Assembly (NCBI RefSeq): GCF_900100335.1
Contig: NZ_FNFE01000003.1
Coordinates: 248,001 to 312,000 of the forward strand
DNA length: 64,000 nt
Direction of reading: 5' to 3'
Source: Natronorubrum texcoconense
Lineage (GTDB): Archaea; Halobacteriota; Halobacteria; Halobacteriales; Natrialbaceae
Shown: positions 50,879 through 59,601 of the stretch, one piece after another
Layout: each line of letters starts with the position of its first letter
Position numbering within the stretch: position 1 is the first letter of the stretch
The notes under the pieces: generated by a model
Seen by the model: the letters and a program-made list of their open reading frames with translations, nothing else
Told to the model about the DNA's origin: nothing
Databases searched by the model: none
Made by a program: the position numbers and the translations under genes

Positions 50879-52132
50879 GTGAGTCGCTGGAAACGGGTGG
50901 TGTCCGTCGTCGGACCACAGCGTATCGTCCTCGCCTTCGGCGTGGCGTACGTAGCGATCGCGCTCGGACGGACGCTCGTCCGAACCAACTACGGCGAACG
51001 GCTCTCGAGCCTGCTTTCGATCTTCTTTCTCATCGGCGTGTTCGGCGTGATCCTCTGTTACGGCGGCTACAAACTGCCCGAGACCGACATTCGCGAGGAG
51101 TACTTCCCTTACGTCGCCGGCTGGTGTCTCGGCGGATTCGCCGTAATGCTGGCCATTCTCGGCCTCTACGAGGTGCTGGCCGAGGGCGGCATCGCCAATC
51201 CGGATCGTGCCATCCCCATCCTCACCTCGTTCAGTACGACCGCCGGCTTCGGCGTCGGGATCCACGACGCACGGGCCAGAACGCGGGCCCACGAAGTCAC
51301 GCAGCGGAACCGTGAACTCGAGGAGATCCAGCTCGAACTCGAGGAGACGGTCGGCCGCCTCGAAGAGTCAAACGAGCAGCTCGCGGCGTCGAACGAACGA
51401 CTCGAGCAGTTCGCCTACGCGGCCAGCCACGACCTCCAGGAGCCGCTACGGATGGTCTCGAGCTACCTCCGGCTCATCGAGCGGCGAAACGACGACCTCG
51501 ACGACGAGAGCGAGGAGTTCCTCGCGTACGCGGTCGGCGGCGCCGACCGAATGCGCAGCATGATCGAGGGGCTGCTTCAGTACTCGCGCGTCGAAACAGA
51601 AGGACAGCCGTTCGAAGAAGTGGACCTCGACGCCGTCTTCGAGGACGTCCTCGAGGAACACTCCGTGAAGATCGACGACTGCGACGGAACGGTAACCGTC
51701 GACTCCCTCCCTCGCGTCGAGGGCGACGAGGATCAGTTGCGGCAGGTGTTGGGGAACCTGCTTCGAAACGCACTCGAGTACAGCGGCGACGCGCCGCCGG
51801 TGGTCCACGTCGGCGCCGAGCGAAATGGCTCGGTCTGGATCGTCTCGGTTCGCGACGAGGGGATCGGGATCGATGCCGACGAACAGGAGCGGATCTTCGA
51901 CGTGTTCGAGCGGCTGCACGCTCTGGAGGACCACGAGGGAACGGGACTCGGGCTGGCGCTCTGTGAACGCATCGTCGAACGCCACGGCGTTCGGGCGAAC
52001 AGCGCGGGGCCGGGCTCGACGGACGAGCGGCGTGAGTCCGTCGGCGGCGAGATCTGGGTCGACTCCGAACCGGGCGAGGGGGCGACGTTTTCGTTTTCGT
52101 TGCCGGCGAGCGACACCGTCGACCCGTCGTAA
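50879..52132 (+). CDS. membrane-bound sensor histidine kinase
   Basis: A 417-residue kinase. Four to five membrane helices occupy the first 140 residues and are followed by a coiled-coil linker. The HisKA H-box is FAYAASHDLQEPLRMV (His about 183), and the HATPase_c domain holds LGNLLRNALEYSG (N box), VRDEGIGID (G1) and DVFERLHALEDHEGTGLGLAL (F/G2 boxes). About 20 residues (RANSAGPGSTDERRE) are inserted between the last helix and GEIWVDSEPGEG. No PAS domain or response-regulator gene is near. It is paralogous throughout to the kinase at 60798. GTG 50879 is the likeliest start; TTG at 50870 is possible. Confidence 0.88.
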   Translation: MSRWKRVVSVVGPQRIVLAFGVAYVAIALGRTLVRTNYGERLSSLLSIFFLIGVFGVILCYGGYKLPETDIREEYFPYVAGWCLGGFAVMLAILGLYEVLAEGGIANPDRAIPILTSFSTTAGFGVGIHDARARTRAHEVTQRNRELEEIQLELEETVGRLEESNEQLAASNERLEQFAYAASHDLQEPLRMVSSYLRLIERRNDDLDDESEEFLAYAVGGADRMRSMIEGLLQYSRVETEGQPFEEVDLDAVFEDVLEEHSVKIDDCDGTVTVDSLPRVEGDEDQLRQVLGNLLRNALEYSGDAPPVVHVGAERNGSVWIVSVRDEGIGIDADEQERIFDVFERLHALEDHEGTGLGLALCERIVERHGVRANSAGPGSTDERRESVGGEIWVDSEPGEGATFSFSLPASDTVDPS

Positions 52133-52148
52133 GAAGTTCGCGGTCCGT

Positions 52149-52280
52149 TCAGTTCTCGATCGCGCCGAGATACTCGTCGATGATCTCAGATTTGCGGTGG
52201 TGTTCGTGCATGTGAGATCGGACGTGGTTTCGGTGTTCACAGTCCGCTCCACACAGCGGACAGGTTGTTATCGACCCCAT
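52149..52280 (-). CDS. 43-residue C2H2-type zinc-finger protein
   Basis: ATG 52280, 43 residues: MGSITTCPLCGADCEHRNHVRSHMHEHHRKSEI. CPLC and HMHEHH give a C2H2-type finger (CxxC-x12-HxxxH form). It is a small DNA- or protein-binding protein, common in haloarchaea. It is convergent with the kinase gene. Its function is unknown. Confidence 0.7.
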   Translation of the reverse strand: MGSITTCPLCGADCEHRNHVRSHMHEHHRKSEIIDEYLGAIEN

Positions 52281-52709
52281 GCGGTGGAGTAACAGTCGAG
52301 CGTATATGACGACACCTCCAACGCTATGCGGTGGGGCTCGCATCGTCCGCAACTGTGCGGTTCGCAGTCCTCGGGTTCGAGTAAAGAAGATGTATTGGTT
52401 GAAGCGCGCGCTGTTCGCAACGATTAGTTCCTTTCCAATCGCAGTCGTTGCTGTCGTACTAATAGAACAATCTATTTCTTTTAAGCCTCATCGATTCTTC
52501 CATGATATTTAGCAGTGATTAAGCCGAGGATTGGGTAATCCGATCTGCAGGCCTCGGAGTTAGAACGGGACCTCGAGCGAATCTTGCGACAAATTCTCTG
52601 AGTACCGTTCCGTCCCGAAATCGTTCTGTTGGAAAATCGCTACCCTCGTCCGGTAGTCGTGATGTGGGCGAAACACGGAAGAGGTTTCCGTGTGTACATC
52701 GATGTATAC
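52281..52709. other. 429-nt AT-richer region with one doubtful micro-ORF
   Basis: This stretch has noticeably lower GC than its surroundings. A 40-codon frame (52390-52512) encodes a possible single membrane helix (ALFATISSFPIAVVAVVLIEQ-like core) but uses AT-rich third positions unlike normal haloarchaeal genes; I do not call it. The VapB promoter lies at the right edge. Confidence 0.5.
52695..52706 (+). promoter_or_regulatory. palindromic operator candidate of vapBC
   Basis: TACATCGATGTA is a perfect 12-base palindrome ending 4 nt before the vapB ATG. VapB antitoxins repress their own operon through such sites. Position supports an operator overlapping the transcription start. Confidence 0.5.
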
Positions 52710-52922
52710 ATGGGTGACAAAACCATTCGCGTTTCCGAGCGGACGTGGCGAAAGCTCCGGGCGCGCAAGCGAGGCTCCGAGAGCTTCGATGACGTTATCG
52801 AGCGTGAACTCGAGGACGACGATCCGCTCGCCGGATTCGGCGCGTGGAGCGAGACGCCGATCGACGAGGCCGTCGACGAAGTAAAGCGGGAGATGACCGA
52901 GGATTTCGACACTTCCCCATGA
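52710..52922 (+). CDS. vapB: VapB-type antitoxin
   Basis: A 70-residue acidic protein from ATG 52710. TIRVSERTWRKLRARKRG is a strand-helix DNA-binding start of RHH/AbrB-like antitoxins, and the C-terminal half (ESFDDVIERELEDDD on) would wrap the toxin. The stop overlaps the toxin start by four bases (ATGA), the hallmark of toxin-antitoxin operons. An upstream in-frame ATG at 52629 would put the operator palindrome inside the gene and is less likely. Confidence 0.85.
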   Translation: MGDKTIRVSERTWRKLRARKRGSESFDDVIERELEDDDPLAGFGAWSETPIDEAVDEVKREMTEDFDTSP

Positions 52923-53308
52923 AAGTCCTCGACAGCAGCTTCTGTGCCGATTTCCTCCGCGGCCGTGAGCACGCCAAGCAGTACCGACTCGACCACCAGG
53001 ACGAGAGTCTCGCCCTCCCCGAGATCGGGTTCTACGAACTGTATCACGGCGCTGTGAAGGTCGGGCGTGATCCCACCACGATCGACCGGGATTTACCCTG
53101 GGTGGACCGACTCGACTACACGCCAGCCCACAGCCGCGAGGGCGCACAGATTCGCGCCGAATTGGAGGACCAAGGGAAACGTATTCAACACCCCGACATG
53201 ATGATCGCTGGTGTTGCGCGATCACTTGACGCTCCCATCGTTGCCTCGGATACTGACTTCGGTCACATCGACGGACTCACCGTCGAGAACCCACGCGAAA
53301 TGTACTGA
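52919..53308 (+). CDS. vapC: VapC-type PIN-domain toxin
   Basis: A 129-residue PIN-domain ribonuclease. The acidic triad/quartet is Asp5 (KVLDSSF), Glu40 (IGFYEL), Asp93 (HPDMMI) and Asp111/Asp113 (ASDTDF). VapC toxins cut RNA (often tRNA or rRNA) and are neutralised by VapB. All catalytic residues are intact. Codon use and GC match or lie slightly below neighbours; TA pairs often move between genomes. Confidence 0.92.
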   Translation: MKVLDSSFCADFLRGREHAKQYRLDHQDESLALPEIGFYELYHGAVKVGRDPTTIDRDLPWVDRLDYTPAHSREGAQIRAELEDQGKRIQHPDMMIAGVARSLDAPIVASDTDFGHIDGLTVENPREMY

Positions 53309-53469
53309 AAGGGTTGTCTGTCGGCTCTACTGAGAACCGATCGAAGGGACGCGATGAGGGCAGATTGATCGTGCCAAAACAGTGGTCAAGGAAGTGCACT
53401 CACCTGAACAGACGACACACTCCCATGTCCCCCCGAATTTGAGTTACGCGAAACAGGGACCGAAGCTAT

Positions 53470-53805
53470 TCAGCGTTTTCGACGGAGTTGGTCTTCGAGA
53501 ACGATTCCGACTCCACCGAGAAGGAACACCCACCGTAGTGTCGCTGCTCCGGTATCCGTGAGCATTCCGAATACACCGGTACTTGCCACGAGGACTCCGA
53601 CGGTCGATAGAGGAAGATGGCCGATGTCGATGCCCGGAACGTACGGAATGAGTAGTGCGAACCCGATGACCACGCCAACGATAGCGATACTGACCGACTG
53701 CAGCGTCGGCTCGACGACCCCCAATAGGCCTGCACCGATGACGGCTCCGGCGACGAGAACGGCTGCGATCGTTTCGTGACTGGTCCACTGTAGTCGGGTG
53801 GTCAT
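53470..53805 (-). CDS. small three-helix membrane protein
   Basis: A 111-residue protein with three predicted membrane helices (about 12-32, 38-58, 68-98) and a basic end (LEDQLRRKR). No motif I recognise. The start MTTRLQWTSHET is normal. It lies between vapBC and the mct gene. Confidence 0.65.
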   Translation of the reverse strand: MTTRLQWTSHETIAAVLVAGAVIGAGLLGVVEPTLQSVSIAIVGVVIGFALLIPYVPGIDIGHLPLSTVGVLVASTGVFGMLTDTGAATLRWVFLLGGVGIVLEDQLRRKR

Positions 53806-53997
53806 TGGTGAAAATATGTGTTCGCTGTAGTTAACCTACCGACAATTACTGACTATACATCTGTTTGTCAGCACATATTCCGAAACAACAGATGGCCACT
53901 ACGAGTGGTAGCCGAGGGTTCGCATACGCAACCGACTCGAGACGTCGAACGCGTTCACTCCCGCAGATATCAACAGCACAAAAATGCCGAATTCTGC

Positions 53998-55182
53998 TCA
54001 GTCGTCGGCTGCTGTCTCGGCGTCTGCCGGCTCACTTTCACCGAGTACGTCCTCGCGGTGCTCGTCCAGCAACGGCGCACGGCCCCGGGGCCGTGGCATC
54101 GTCTCGCTCATCTTGATCGGATTGCCCGCAACCTCGACGTCGCGGTCGGCACCGGGCTGTTCGACGGGGACGAGCATGTCTCGAATCCTGACGTGCTCGT
54201 CCTTGAAGATCTCCGCGGTGGTCTGGACGGGTGCAGCGGGCACGCGGCCCTCGAGTTTCCCCACCAGTTCGTCGTTGGTCTGCTCGAGCGCCCAGTCGGC
54301 GATCACCCCGCGAAGCGAGTCGCGGTTCCGCAGGCGCTCGGGCGTCGTGGGGTACTCCTCGGCTAACTCCTCGCGGCCCATGATCTCACAGAGCTGCGCC
54401 CAGTGGTTGTTGTTGAACGCGGCGATGACGGCGTAGCCGTCGTCGGTCTCGAAGGCGTTGTAGGGGAACAGCGTCGGGTGGGAGTTGCCCCGACGGGTGG
54501 GTGCCTCGCCGGTGTAGGACTGCTGGTAGACGGCGCGCTCGGTGAAGCTGAGCATCGAGTCGTACATGGCGGTGTCGACGTACTGGCCCTCACCGGTCTG
54601 TTCGCGGTGGTTGACCGCAGCCAGAATGCCGATGCAGTTCAGCGTGGCGGTAAAGAGATCGCCGACGCCGGGGCCGGTTTTCGTCGGCGGGCCGTCCGAC
54701 TGCCCCGTCGTTTCCATGACGCCGCCCAGCGCCTGGGCGATGAGGTCGAAGGAGGGCTGACCCTGTCGGTCAGTTTCTCCCGTGCGCGGGTCGCCGAAGC
54801 CCCGAATCGAGGAGTAGATGAGATCCTCGTTGTACTCCGTGAGCGTCTCGTAGCCCAGATCGTACTTCTCCATCGTCCCCGCGCGGTAGTTCTCGACGAC
54901 GATGTCGACTTCTTCGACGAGCGAGAGGAAGTCCGCGCGGTCCTCCTCGTCGCCGAGGTTCAGCTCGATGCTCTTCTTGCCGCGGTTGACGCTCTGGAAG
55001 TAGCCGCCGTAGGCTTCCGCCTCGGGGTCGTCGACGAACGGCGGGTTCGAGCGGATCATATCGCCGCCCGGGCGCTCTACCTTGACGACGTCCGCGCCCA
55101 TATCCGCGAGCAACATCGTGCAGTACGGCCCAGCGAGGACCTGGGTCAGATCGAGCACGCGTAGATTCGAAAGTGCTCCCAT
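53998..55182 (-). CDS. mct: mesaconyl-CoA C1-C4 CoA transferase / succinyl-CoA:mesaconate CoA transferase (CaiB/BaiF family)
   Basis: A 394-residue class-III CoA transferase. Family features are LRVLDLTQVLAGPYCTMLLADMGADVVKVERP at the start, the catalytic-Asp region (DLIAQALGG...), and IEYDSMLSFTERAVY-like loops. In the methylaspartate cycle it moves CoA onto mesaconate. Its placement next to the complete glmS-glmE-mal-mch set is the main reason for the specific name; a general formyl/acyl-CoA transferase is the alternative. It is divergent from glmS. The start at 55182 follows the family N-terminus. Confidence 0.85.
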   Translation of the reverse strand: MGALSNLRVLDLTQVLAGPYCTMLLADMGADVVKVERPGGDMIRSNPPFVDDPEAEAYGGYFQSVNRGKKSIELNLGDEEDRADFLSLVEEVDIVVENYRAGTMEKYDLGYETLTEYNEDLIYSSIRGFGDPRTGETDRQGQPSFDLIAQALGGVMETTGQSDGPPTKTGPGVGDLFTATLNCIGILAAVNHREQTGEGQYVDTAMYDSMLSFTERAVYQQSYTGEAPTRRGNSHPTLFPYNAFETDDGYAVIAAFNNNHWAQLCEIMGREELAEEYPTTPERLRNRDSLRGVIADWALEQTNDELVGKLEGRVPAAPVQTTAEIFKDEHVRIRDMLVPVEQPGADRDVEVAGNPIKMSETMPRPRGRAPLLDEHREDVLGESEPADAETAADD

Positions 55183-55227
55183 GTACGCTCTCTTTCCCAG
55201 ACCACGACCAAAATCCTTACCATCGAT

Positions 55228-55237
55228 AATGTACATT
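55228..55237. promoter_or_regulatory. palindrome in the mct/glmS divergent promoter region
   Basis: AATGTACATT is a perfect 10-base palindrome about 46 nt before the mct start, upstream of its TATA-like region. A shared regulator of both directions would fit; no known binding protein matches. Confidence 0.35.
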
Positions 55238-55302
55238 GTGACATCGTCCCATAGGGAGCCTGTTAGGATGTTTAAGGAGTATTATCATGGAAGATCATTA
55301 GG

Positions 55303-55308
55303 TTTATA
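55303..55308 (+). promoter_or_regulatory. TATA box of the glmS-glmE-mal-mch operon
   Basis: TTTATA, centred about 30 nt before ATG 55336, implies leaderless initiation there and argues against the ATG at 55321, which is too close. Confidence 0.55.
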
Positions 55309-55335
55309 GGCGCGTTCCTCATGGTTCTGCATACG

Positions 55336-55776
55336 ATGTCCCAAACGGTCGTCCTCGGCGTGATCGGCTCCGACGCCCACGTCGTTGGAATCACAATCTT
55401 AGAGCAGGCCTTCAGCGCAGCGGGCTTCGACGTCATCAACCTCGGTGTTCAGACCTCCCAGGAGGAGTTCGCCGAGGCCGCGGTAGACCACGACGCCGAG
55501 GCCGTACTGGTCTCCTCGCTCTACGGCCACGCCGAGCAGGACTGTCAGGGATTTCACGAGGTCCTCGACGCGGCGGAGGTCGACGCCGTCACCTACATCG
55601 GTGGCAACCTCGCCGTCGGTCAGGACGAATTCGAGCAAACCCGGCGCACGTTCCGGGAGCTCGGCTTCGACCGCGTCTTCGATTCCGAAACCGACCCCGA
55701 AGACGCGATCGAGGCGCTCCGACAGGATCTGCAGATTACACCGACCGAGTCGGAACGCGCTACTATCAGTTCCTAG
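55336..55776 (+). CDS. glmS: methylaspartate (glutamate) mutase, S (cobalamin-binding) subunit
   Basis: A 146-residue B12-binding subunit. The signature DxHxxG is GSDAHVVG near residue 12, with the cobalt-ligand His. LLEQAFSAAGFDVINLGVQTSQEEF completes the Rossmann-like fold. With the E subunit it rearranges L-glutamate to (2S,3S)-3-methylaspartate. It is the first gene of a tightly packed operon (glmE ATG follows the stop directly). Confidence 0.95.
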   Translation: MSQTVVLGVIGSDAHVVGITILEQAFSAAGFDVINLGVQTSQEEFAEAAVDHDAEAVLVSSLYGHAEQDCQGFHEVLDAAEVDAVTYIGGNLAVGQDEFEQTRRTFRELGFDRVFDSETDPEDAIEALRQDLQITPTESERATISS

Positions 55777-57216
55777 ATGATACGAGACGAACGTATTCCC
55801 GCTGACGAGCTACGGCGTATCGACGAGGAGATTCGGTCCGACTGGCACACCGGTGCAGACGTCGACTTCGAAGAGGCCATCGAGTACCACGAGTCGCTTC
55901 CCGCACACAAGCGGTTCGCGGACGTCCTCGAGTCGGCCGATAAGCCGCTCCTCCAGCCTCGAGCCGGCGTTCCCCGGCTCGACGACCAGATCGAACTCCT
56001 TCAGTACCTTCTCGAGGAGGGTCAAGCCGACCTCCTCCCGACGACGATCGACTCGTACACGCGCGACAACGAGTACGAGAAGGCCCAGCAAGGGCTCGAG
56101 AAGGCCCGCGAGACGGGCGACGACACGCTCAACGGCTTCCCGGCCGTCAACCACGGCATCGACGGCTGCCGGAGACTGATCGACGAGGTCGACGCCCCGA
56201 TCGAAGTCCGCCACGGCACGCCGGACGCCCGGCTGCTCGCCGCAATTACGTTCGCGGGCGGCTTCCAGAGCTTCGAGGGGGGTCCGATCTCCTACAACAT
56301 TCCGTACACGAAACGCCACGGGCTCGAGGAGACCATCGAGAAGTGGCAGTTCGTCGACCGGCTGGCGGGGGCCTACACCGAACGCGGTATTCGGATCAAC
56401 CGCGAGCCGTTCGGCCCGCTCACCGGAACGCTGGTCCCGCCCTCGATCGCGATCGCGGTGATGTTGGTCGAGGGGAAACTCGCCGCCACGCAGGGCGTGC
56501 GCTCGATCACGCTCGGCTACGGACAGGTCGGCAACGTCGTCCAGGACGTCGCCGCCTTACACGCCCTCAAAAAGCTGGGCAACGAGTATCTGCCCGACGA
56601 GGTCGTCGTCACGACGGTCTTCCACGAGTGGATGGGGGGCTTCCCGCCGGACGAGGCTCGCGCCAACGGCGTGATCAGCTTCGGCGGCATGACCGCGGCC
56701 ATCGCACAGCCGGACAAGGTCATCACCAAGTCGCCACAGGAGTTCCAGGGCGTGCCGACGATGGAGGCGAACTCGGCCGGCCTGCGGACGACGCGACAGG
56801 TCATCGATATGGCCATCGAGCAGGATATCCAGATCGACGGCATCGAAGAGGAACAGGACCTGATCGAACGCGAGACCCGGTGTCTGATGGACACCATCTT
56901 CGAGCACGGCGACGGCGACGTCGTCCAAGGGACGCTCAAGGCCTTCGACTCGGGCGCACTCGACGTCCCCTTCGCACCCAGCGACAGCGCGGCAGGGGCC
57001 GTCCTTCCCGCTCGAGACGACGACGGTCGCGTCCGCATCTTCGAGTGGGCCGACCTGGCGATGGACGACGATATCAAGGAGATTCACAAGGCTCGGCTCT
57101 CCCAGCGCGCCGCCACGGAGGGCCGCGAACAGTCGTTCCGCATGGTCGCGGACGACGTCGACGCGATCAGCGACGGCAAGCTCATCGGCCGACCACAGGG
57201 TGACGTCAAGATATGA
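55777..57216 (+). CDS. glmE: methylaspartate (glutamate) mutase, E (catalytic) subunit
   Basis: A 479-residue catalytic subunit of the adenosylcobalamin-dependent mutase. It forms a TIM barrel with the cobalamin side supplied by GlmS. Family strings include LLQPRAGVPRLDDQIELLQYL (residues about 50-70) and TTIDSYTRDNEYEKAQ; VRHGTPDARLLAAITFAGG and MEANSAGLRTTRQV follow. Full length. It starts at the base after the glmS stop; its own stop overlaps the mal start (ATGA). Confidence 0.95.
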   Translation: MIRDERIPADELRRIDEEIRSDWHTGADVDFEEAIEYHESLPAHKRFADVLESADKPLLQPRAGVPRLDDQIELLQYLLEEGQADLLPTTIDSYTRDNEYEKAQQGLEKARETGDDTLNGFPAVNHGIDGCRRLIDEVDAPIEVRHGTPDARLLAAITFAGGFQSFEGGPISYNIPYTKRHGLEETIEKWQFVDRLAGAYTERGIRINREPFGPLTGTLVPPSIAIAVMLVEGKLAATQGVRSITLGYGQVGNVVQDVAALHALKKLGNEYLPDEVVVTTVFHEWMGGFPPDEARANGVISFGGMTAAIAQPDKVITKSPQEFQGVPTMEANSAGLRTTRQVIDMAIEQDIQIDGIEEEQDLIERETRCLMDTIFEHGDGDVVQGTLKAFDSGALDVPFAPSDSAAGAVLPARDDDGRVRIFEWADLAMDDDIKEIHKARLSQRAATEGREQSFRMVADDVDAISDGKLIGRPQGDVKI

Positions 57217-58490
57217 TGATTACAGGACTGTACGCCACGCCCGGCTACTCCGGGTTCTTTTTCGACGACCAGCGCGCGATCAAGCAGGGTGCCGAACACG
57301 ACGGCTTCACTTACGAGGGTGTCCCCGTCACCGACGGCTTCGACGAGATTCGCCAGGCGGGCGAGTCGATCATCGTCGACGTCGAACTCGCGGACGGCAC
57401 CGTCGTCCGCGGCGACTGCGCCGCGGTCCAGTACTCCGGTGCCGGCGGGCGCGATCCGCTGTTTCAGGCCGAGGAGTACGCGCCCGTCATCGAGGTCCCC
57501 GTCGCCGACGAACTCAAGGGACGGGACGCGACGGACTTCCTCGAGAACGCCGAGTTGCTCGAGGAGATGGAAGTCGACGGCGACCGTCTCCACACGGCGA
57601 TCCGATACGGCGTCTCCCAGGCGTTGCTCGCCGCAGCAGCCGAAGCCGACAACACGACCCGCACGGACGTGATGGCCGACGCCTTGGACACCGAACCCGC
57701 GAGGGAGCCGGTGCCCGTCTTCGGCCAGTCCGGCGACGACCGCTACAACAACACGGAAAAGATGTTCGTCAAGGGCGTTCCCGTTTTGCCCCACGCGCTC
57801 ATCAACAGCGCCGAGAAGATCGGCGAAAACGGAGAGACGCTCGTCGAGTACGTCGAGTGGCTCACCGAGCGCTCGCAGGAACTCGGACCCGACGGCTACG
57901 AGCCCCGGTTCCACATCGACGTCTACGGCATGATCGGCGAAATCTTCGGGGCACCCTACGACCGCGAGGAAGTCGTCGACTACTTCGCGGACCTCGAGGC
58001 GGCCGCCGCGCCGTATCCGATCCAGATCGAGGGACCGATGGACGTCGGCAACCGCGGGAAACAGATCGAGGCGATGGTCGAGCTCCGCGAGGGGCTGGCC
58101 GACGCGGGCGTCTCGGTCGATATCGTCGCCGACGAGTGGTGTAACACCTTCGAGGACGTCCAGGCGTTCGTCGACGCCGAAGCCGCCGATCTCGTCCAGA
58201 TCAAGACGCCCGACCTAGGCGGCATCCACCGCAGCGGGCAGGCGGTCCGCTACTGCGAGGGAACCGACACCCGGGCCTACCTGGGCGGGACCTGCAACGA
58301 GACGGAGACCTCCGCACGCGCCTGCGCCCACGTCGCGCTCGCGACGAACGCGGCGCAGGTGCTCGCAAAGCCCGGCATGGGCTTCGACGAGGGTTACATG
58401 ATCGTCGAGAACGAGATGCGACGGACGATCGCTCGGCGCGAACGCGAAGAGTTAACGACCGACACTGACGAAATTACCGCCGATGACTGA
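57213..58490 (+). CDS. mal: methylaspartate ammonia-lyase
   Basis: A 425-residue enolase-superfamily lyase that deaminates 3-methylaspartate to mesaconate. The N-terminal cap includes SGFFFDDQRAIKQGAEHDGF, and the barrel has the metal/acid-base region HIDVYGMIGEIF, DIVADEWCNTFEDVQ and DLVQIKTPDLGGIH. KPGMGFDEGYMIVENEM lies near the end. It feeds mesaconate to Mct. Its stop region overlaps the mch start by eight bases. Confidence 0.95.
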   Translation: MMITGLYATPGYSGFFFDDQRAIKQGAEHDGFTYEGVPVTDGFDEIRQAGESIIVDVELADGTVVRGDCAAVQYSGAGGRDPLFQAEEYAPVIEVPVADELKGRDATDFLENAELLEEMEVDGDRLHTAIRYGVSQALLAAAAEADNTTRTDVMADALDTEPAREPVPVFGQSGDDRYNNTEKMFVKGVPVLPHALINSAEKIGENGETLVEYVEWLTERSQELGPDGYEPRFHIDVYGMIGEIFGAPYDREEVVDYFADLEAAAAPYPIQIEGPMDVGNRGKQIEAMVELREGLADAGVSVDIVADEWCNTFEDVQAFVDAEAADLVQIKTPDLGGIHRSGQAVRYCEGTDTRAYLGGTCNETETSARACAHVALATNAAQVLAKPGMGFDEGYMIVENEMRRTIARREREELTTDTDEITADD

Positions 58491-59544
58491 CTGGACCGAT
58501 CCCGAGACATTTGCACAGGCACTCGAGCAGGTCGAGACCAAGGAGAAGGGCAACTGCTTCGAGGACTTCGAGGAGGGGGACGTCATCGAACACGACCCCG
58601 GTCTCACGCTCACCCAGTTCGGCAACGAGTCCTGGATGAGCCAGACCCTGAACCACGACCCCGCCTACTGGCGCACCGACGCCGCCGAGGCTCGCGGCTT
58701 CGAGGAACCGCCGATCCATCCGGACTACCTCACCGCCGCGACGCTCGGCATCACCGTCGAGGATTTGAGCGAGAAAGGGGGCTACTTCCTCGGACGCACG
58801 GACGTGCGGTTCCCCGAGACACCCGTCTACACGGGCACCGAACTCCACGTCGAGAGCGAGGTCGTCAACCGGGCGACCTCGAGTTCCCGACCCGAGTACG
58901 GCATCGTCTCCTGGCGCACCCGCGGGAAAGACGCCGAGACGGGCGACGTGCTCTGCTCCTACGAGCGCACGAACATGATCCCGCGTCGCGATCCGGTTGC
59001 AACCGACGGGAGCGGCACGACGGCCGCCGAGGACGGCGACGACGGCCCAACCCTCCCCGAGACGTTCGTCGCCCCCGAGGGCGGCTACTTCGAGGATTTT
59101 GTCGAGGCCCTCGAGGCGGCAGACGAGAACGCGGCCGTCGCCTACCGCCACGAGCGCGGCCGCACGCAGGACGACGTCACCGTCGCTGCCCTGCCGCTGT
59201 CGACGCTCAATACGGCCAAGCAGCACCACAACGTCGATGTGATGAGCGACTCGCCGTCGGGCGACATCGTCACCTACGGCGACGTCACCCGCTCGACCGC
59301 GCTGGGCCACGCCCGCTCGGACGAGGAGACCTGGCGCGAGGTCGGCTTCGACGACGAGTCGTTCCACACGTTCGTCGCGGTGGGCGACACCGTCTACGCC
59401 TTCACGCGTGTACTCTCCGCAGACGAGGACGCGTCGAGCGACGAAGCGGGAACCGTCCGCTTCCAGCACATCGCGTTCAACCAGAACGACGAACCCGTCT
59501 ACTCGGGGACGCGCACGGCTGAGATTCGAAAGCGCCCTAACTAA
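58483..59544 (+). CDS. mch: mesaconyl-CoA hydratase (MaoC-like)
   Basis: A 353-residue double-hotdog hydratase that turns mesaconyl-C1-CoA into beta-methylmalyl-CoA. Family features are FEEGDVIEHDPGLTLTQFGNESW, NHDPAYWRTDAAEARG and DYLTAATLGITVEDLSEKGGYFLGRTDV. Its placement after mal supports the assignment. The last 110 residues (FVEALEAADENAAVAYRHE) form the second hotdog. Confidence 0.92.
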   Translation: MTDWTDPETFAQALEQVETKEKGNCFEDFEEGDVIEHDPGLTLTQFGNESWMSQTLNHDPAYWRTDAAEARGFEEPPIHPDYLTAATLGITVEDLSEKGGYFLGRTDVRFPETPVYTGTELHVESEVVNRATSSSRPEYGIVSWRTRGKDAETGDVLCSYERTNMIPRRDPVATDGSGTTAAEDGDDGPTLPETFVAPEGGYFEDFVEALEAADENAAVAYRHERGRTQDDVTVAALPLSTLNTAKQHHNVDVMSDSPSGDIVTYGDVTRSTALGHARSDEETWREVGFDDESFHTFVAVGDTVYAFTRVLSADEDASSDEAGTVRFQHIAFNQNDEPVYSGTRTAEIRKRPN

Positions 59545-59601
59545 CACGATCGAATATCACAAACGACCGCAGCTAAATCCACTCCCATCCACTCACAAAC
59601 C

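Noticed and set aside
52390-52512. 40-codon frame with one hydrophobic segment
   Set aside because: AT-rich third positions, no visible family likeness, no clear ribosome site. It may be a relic or chance.
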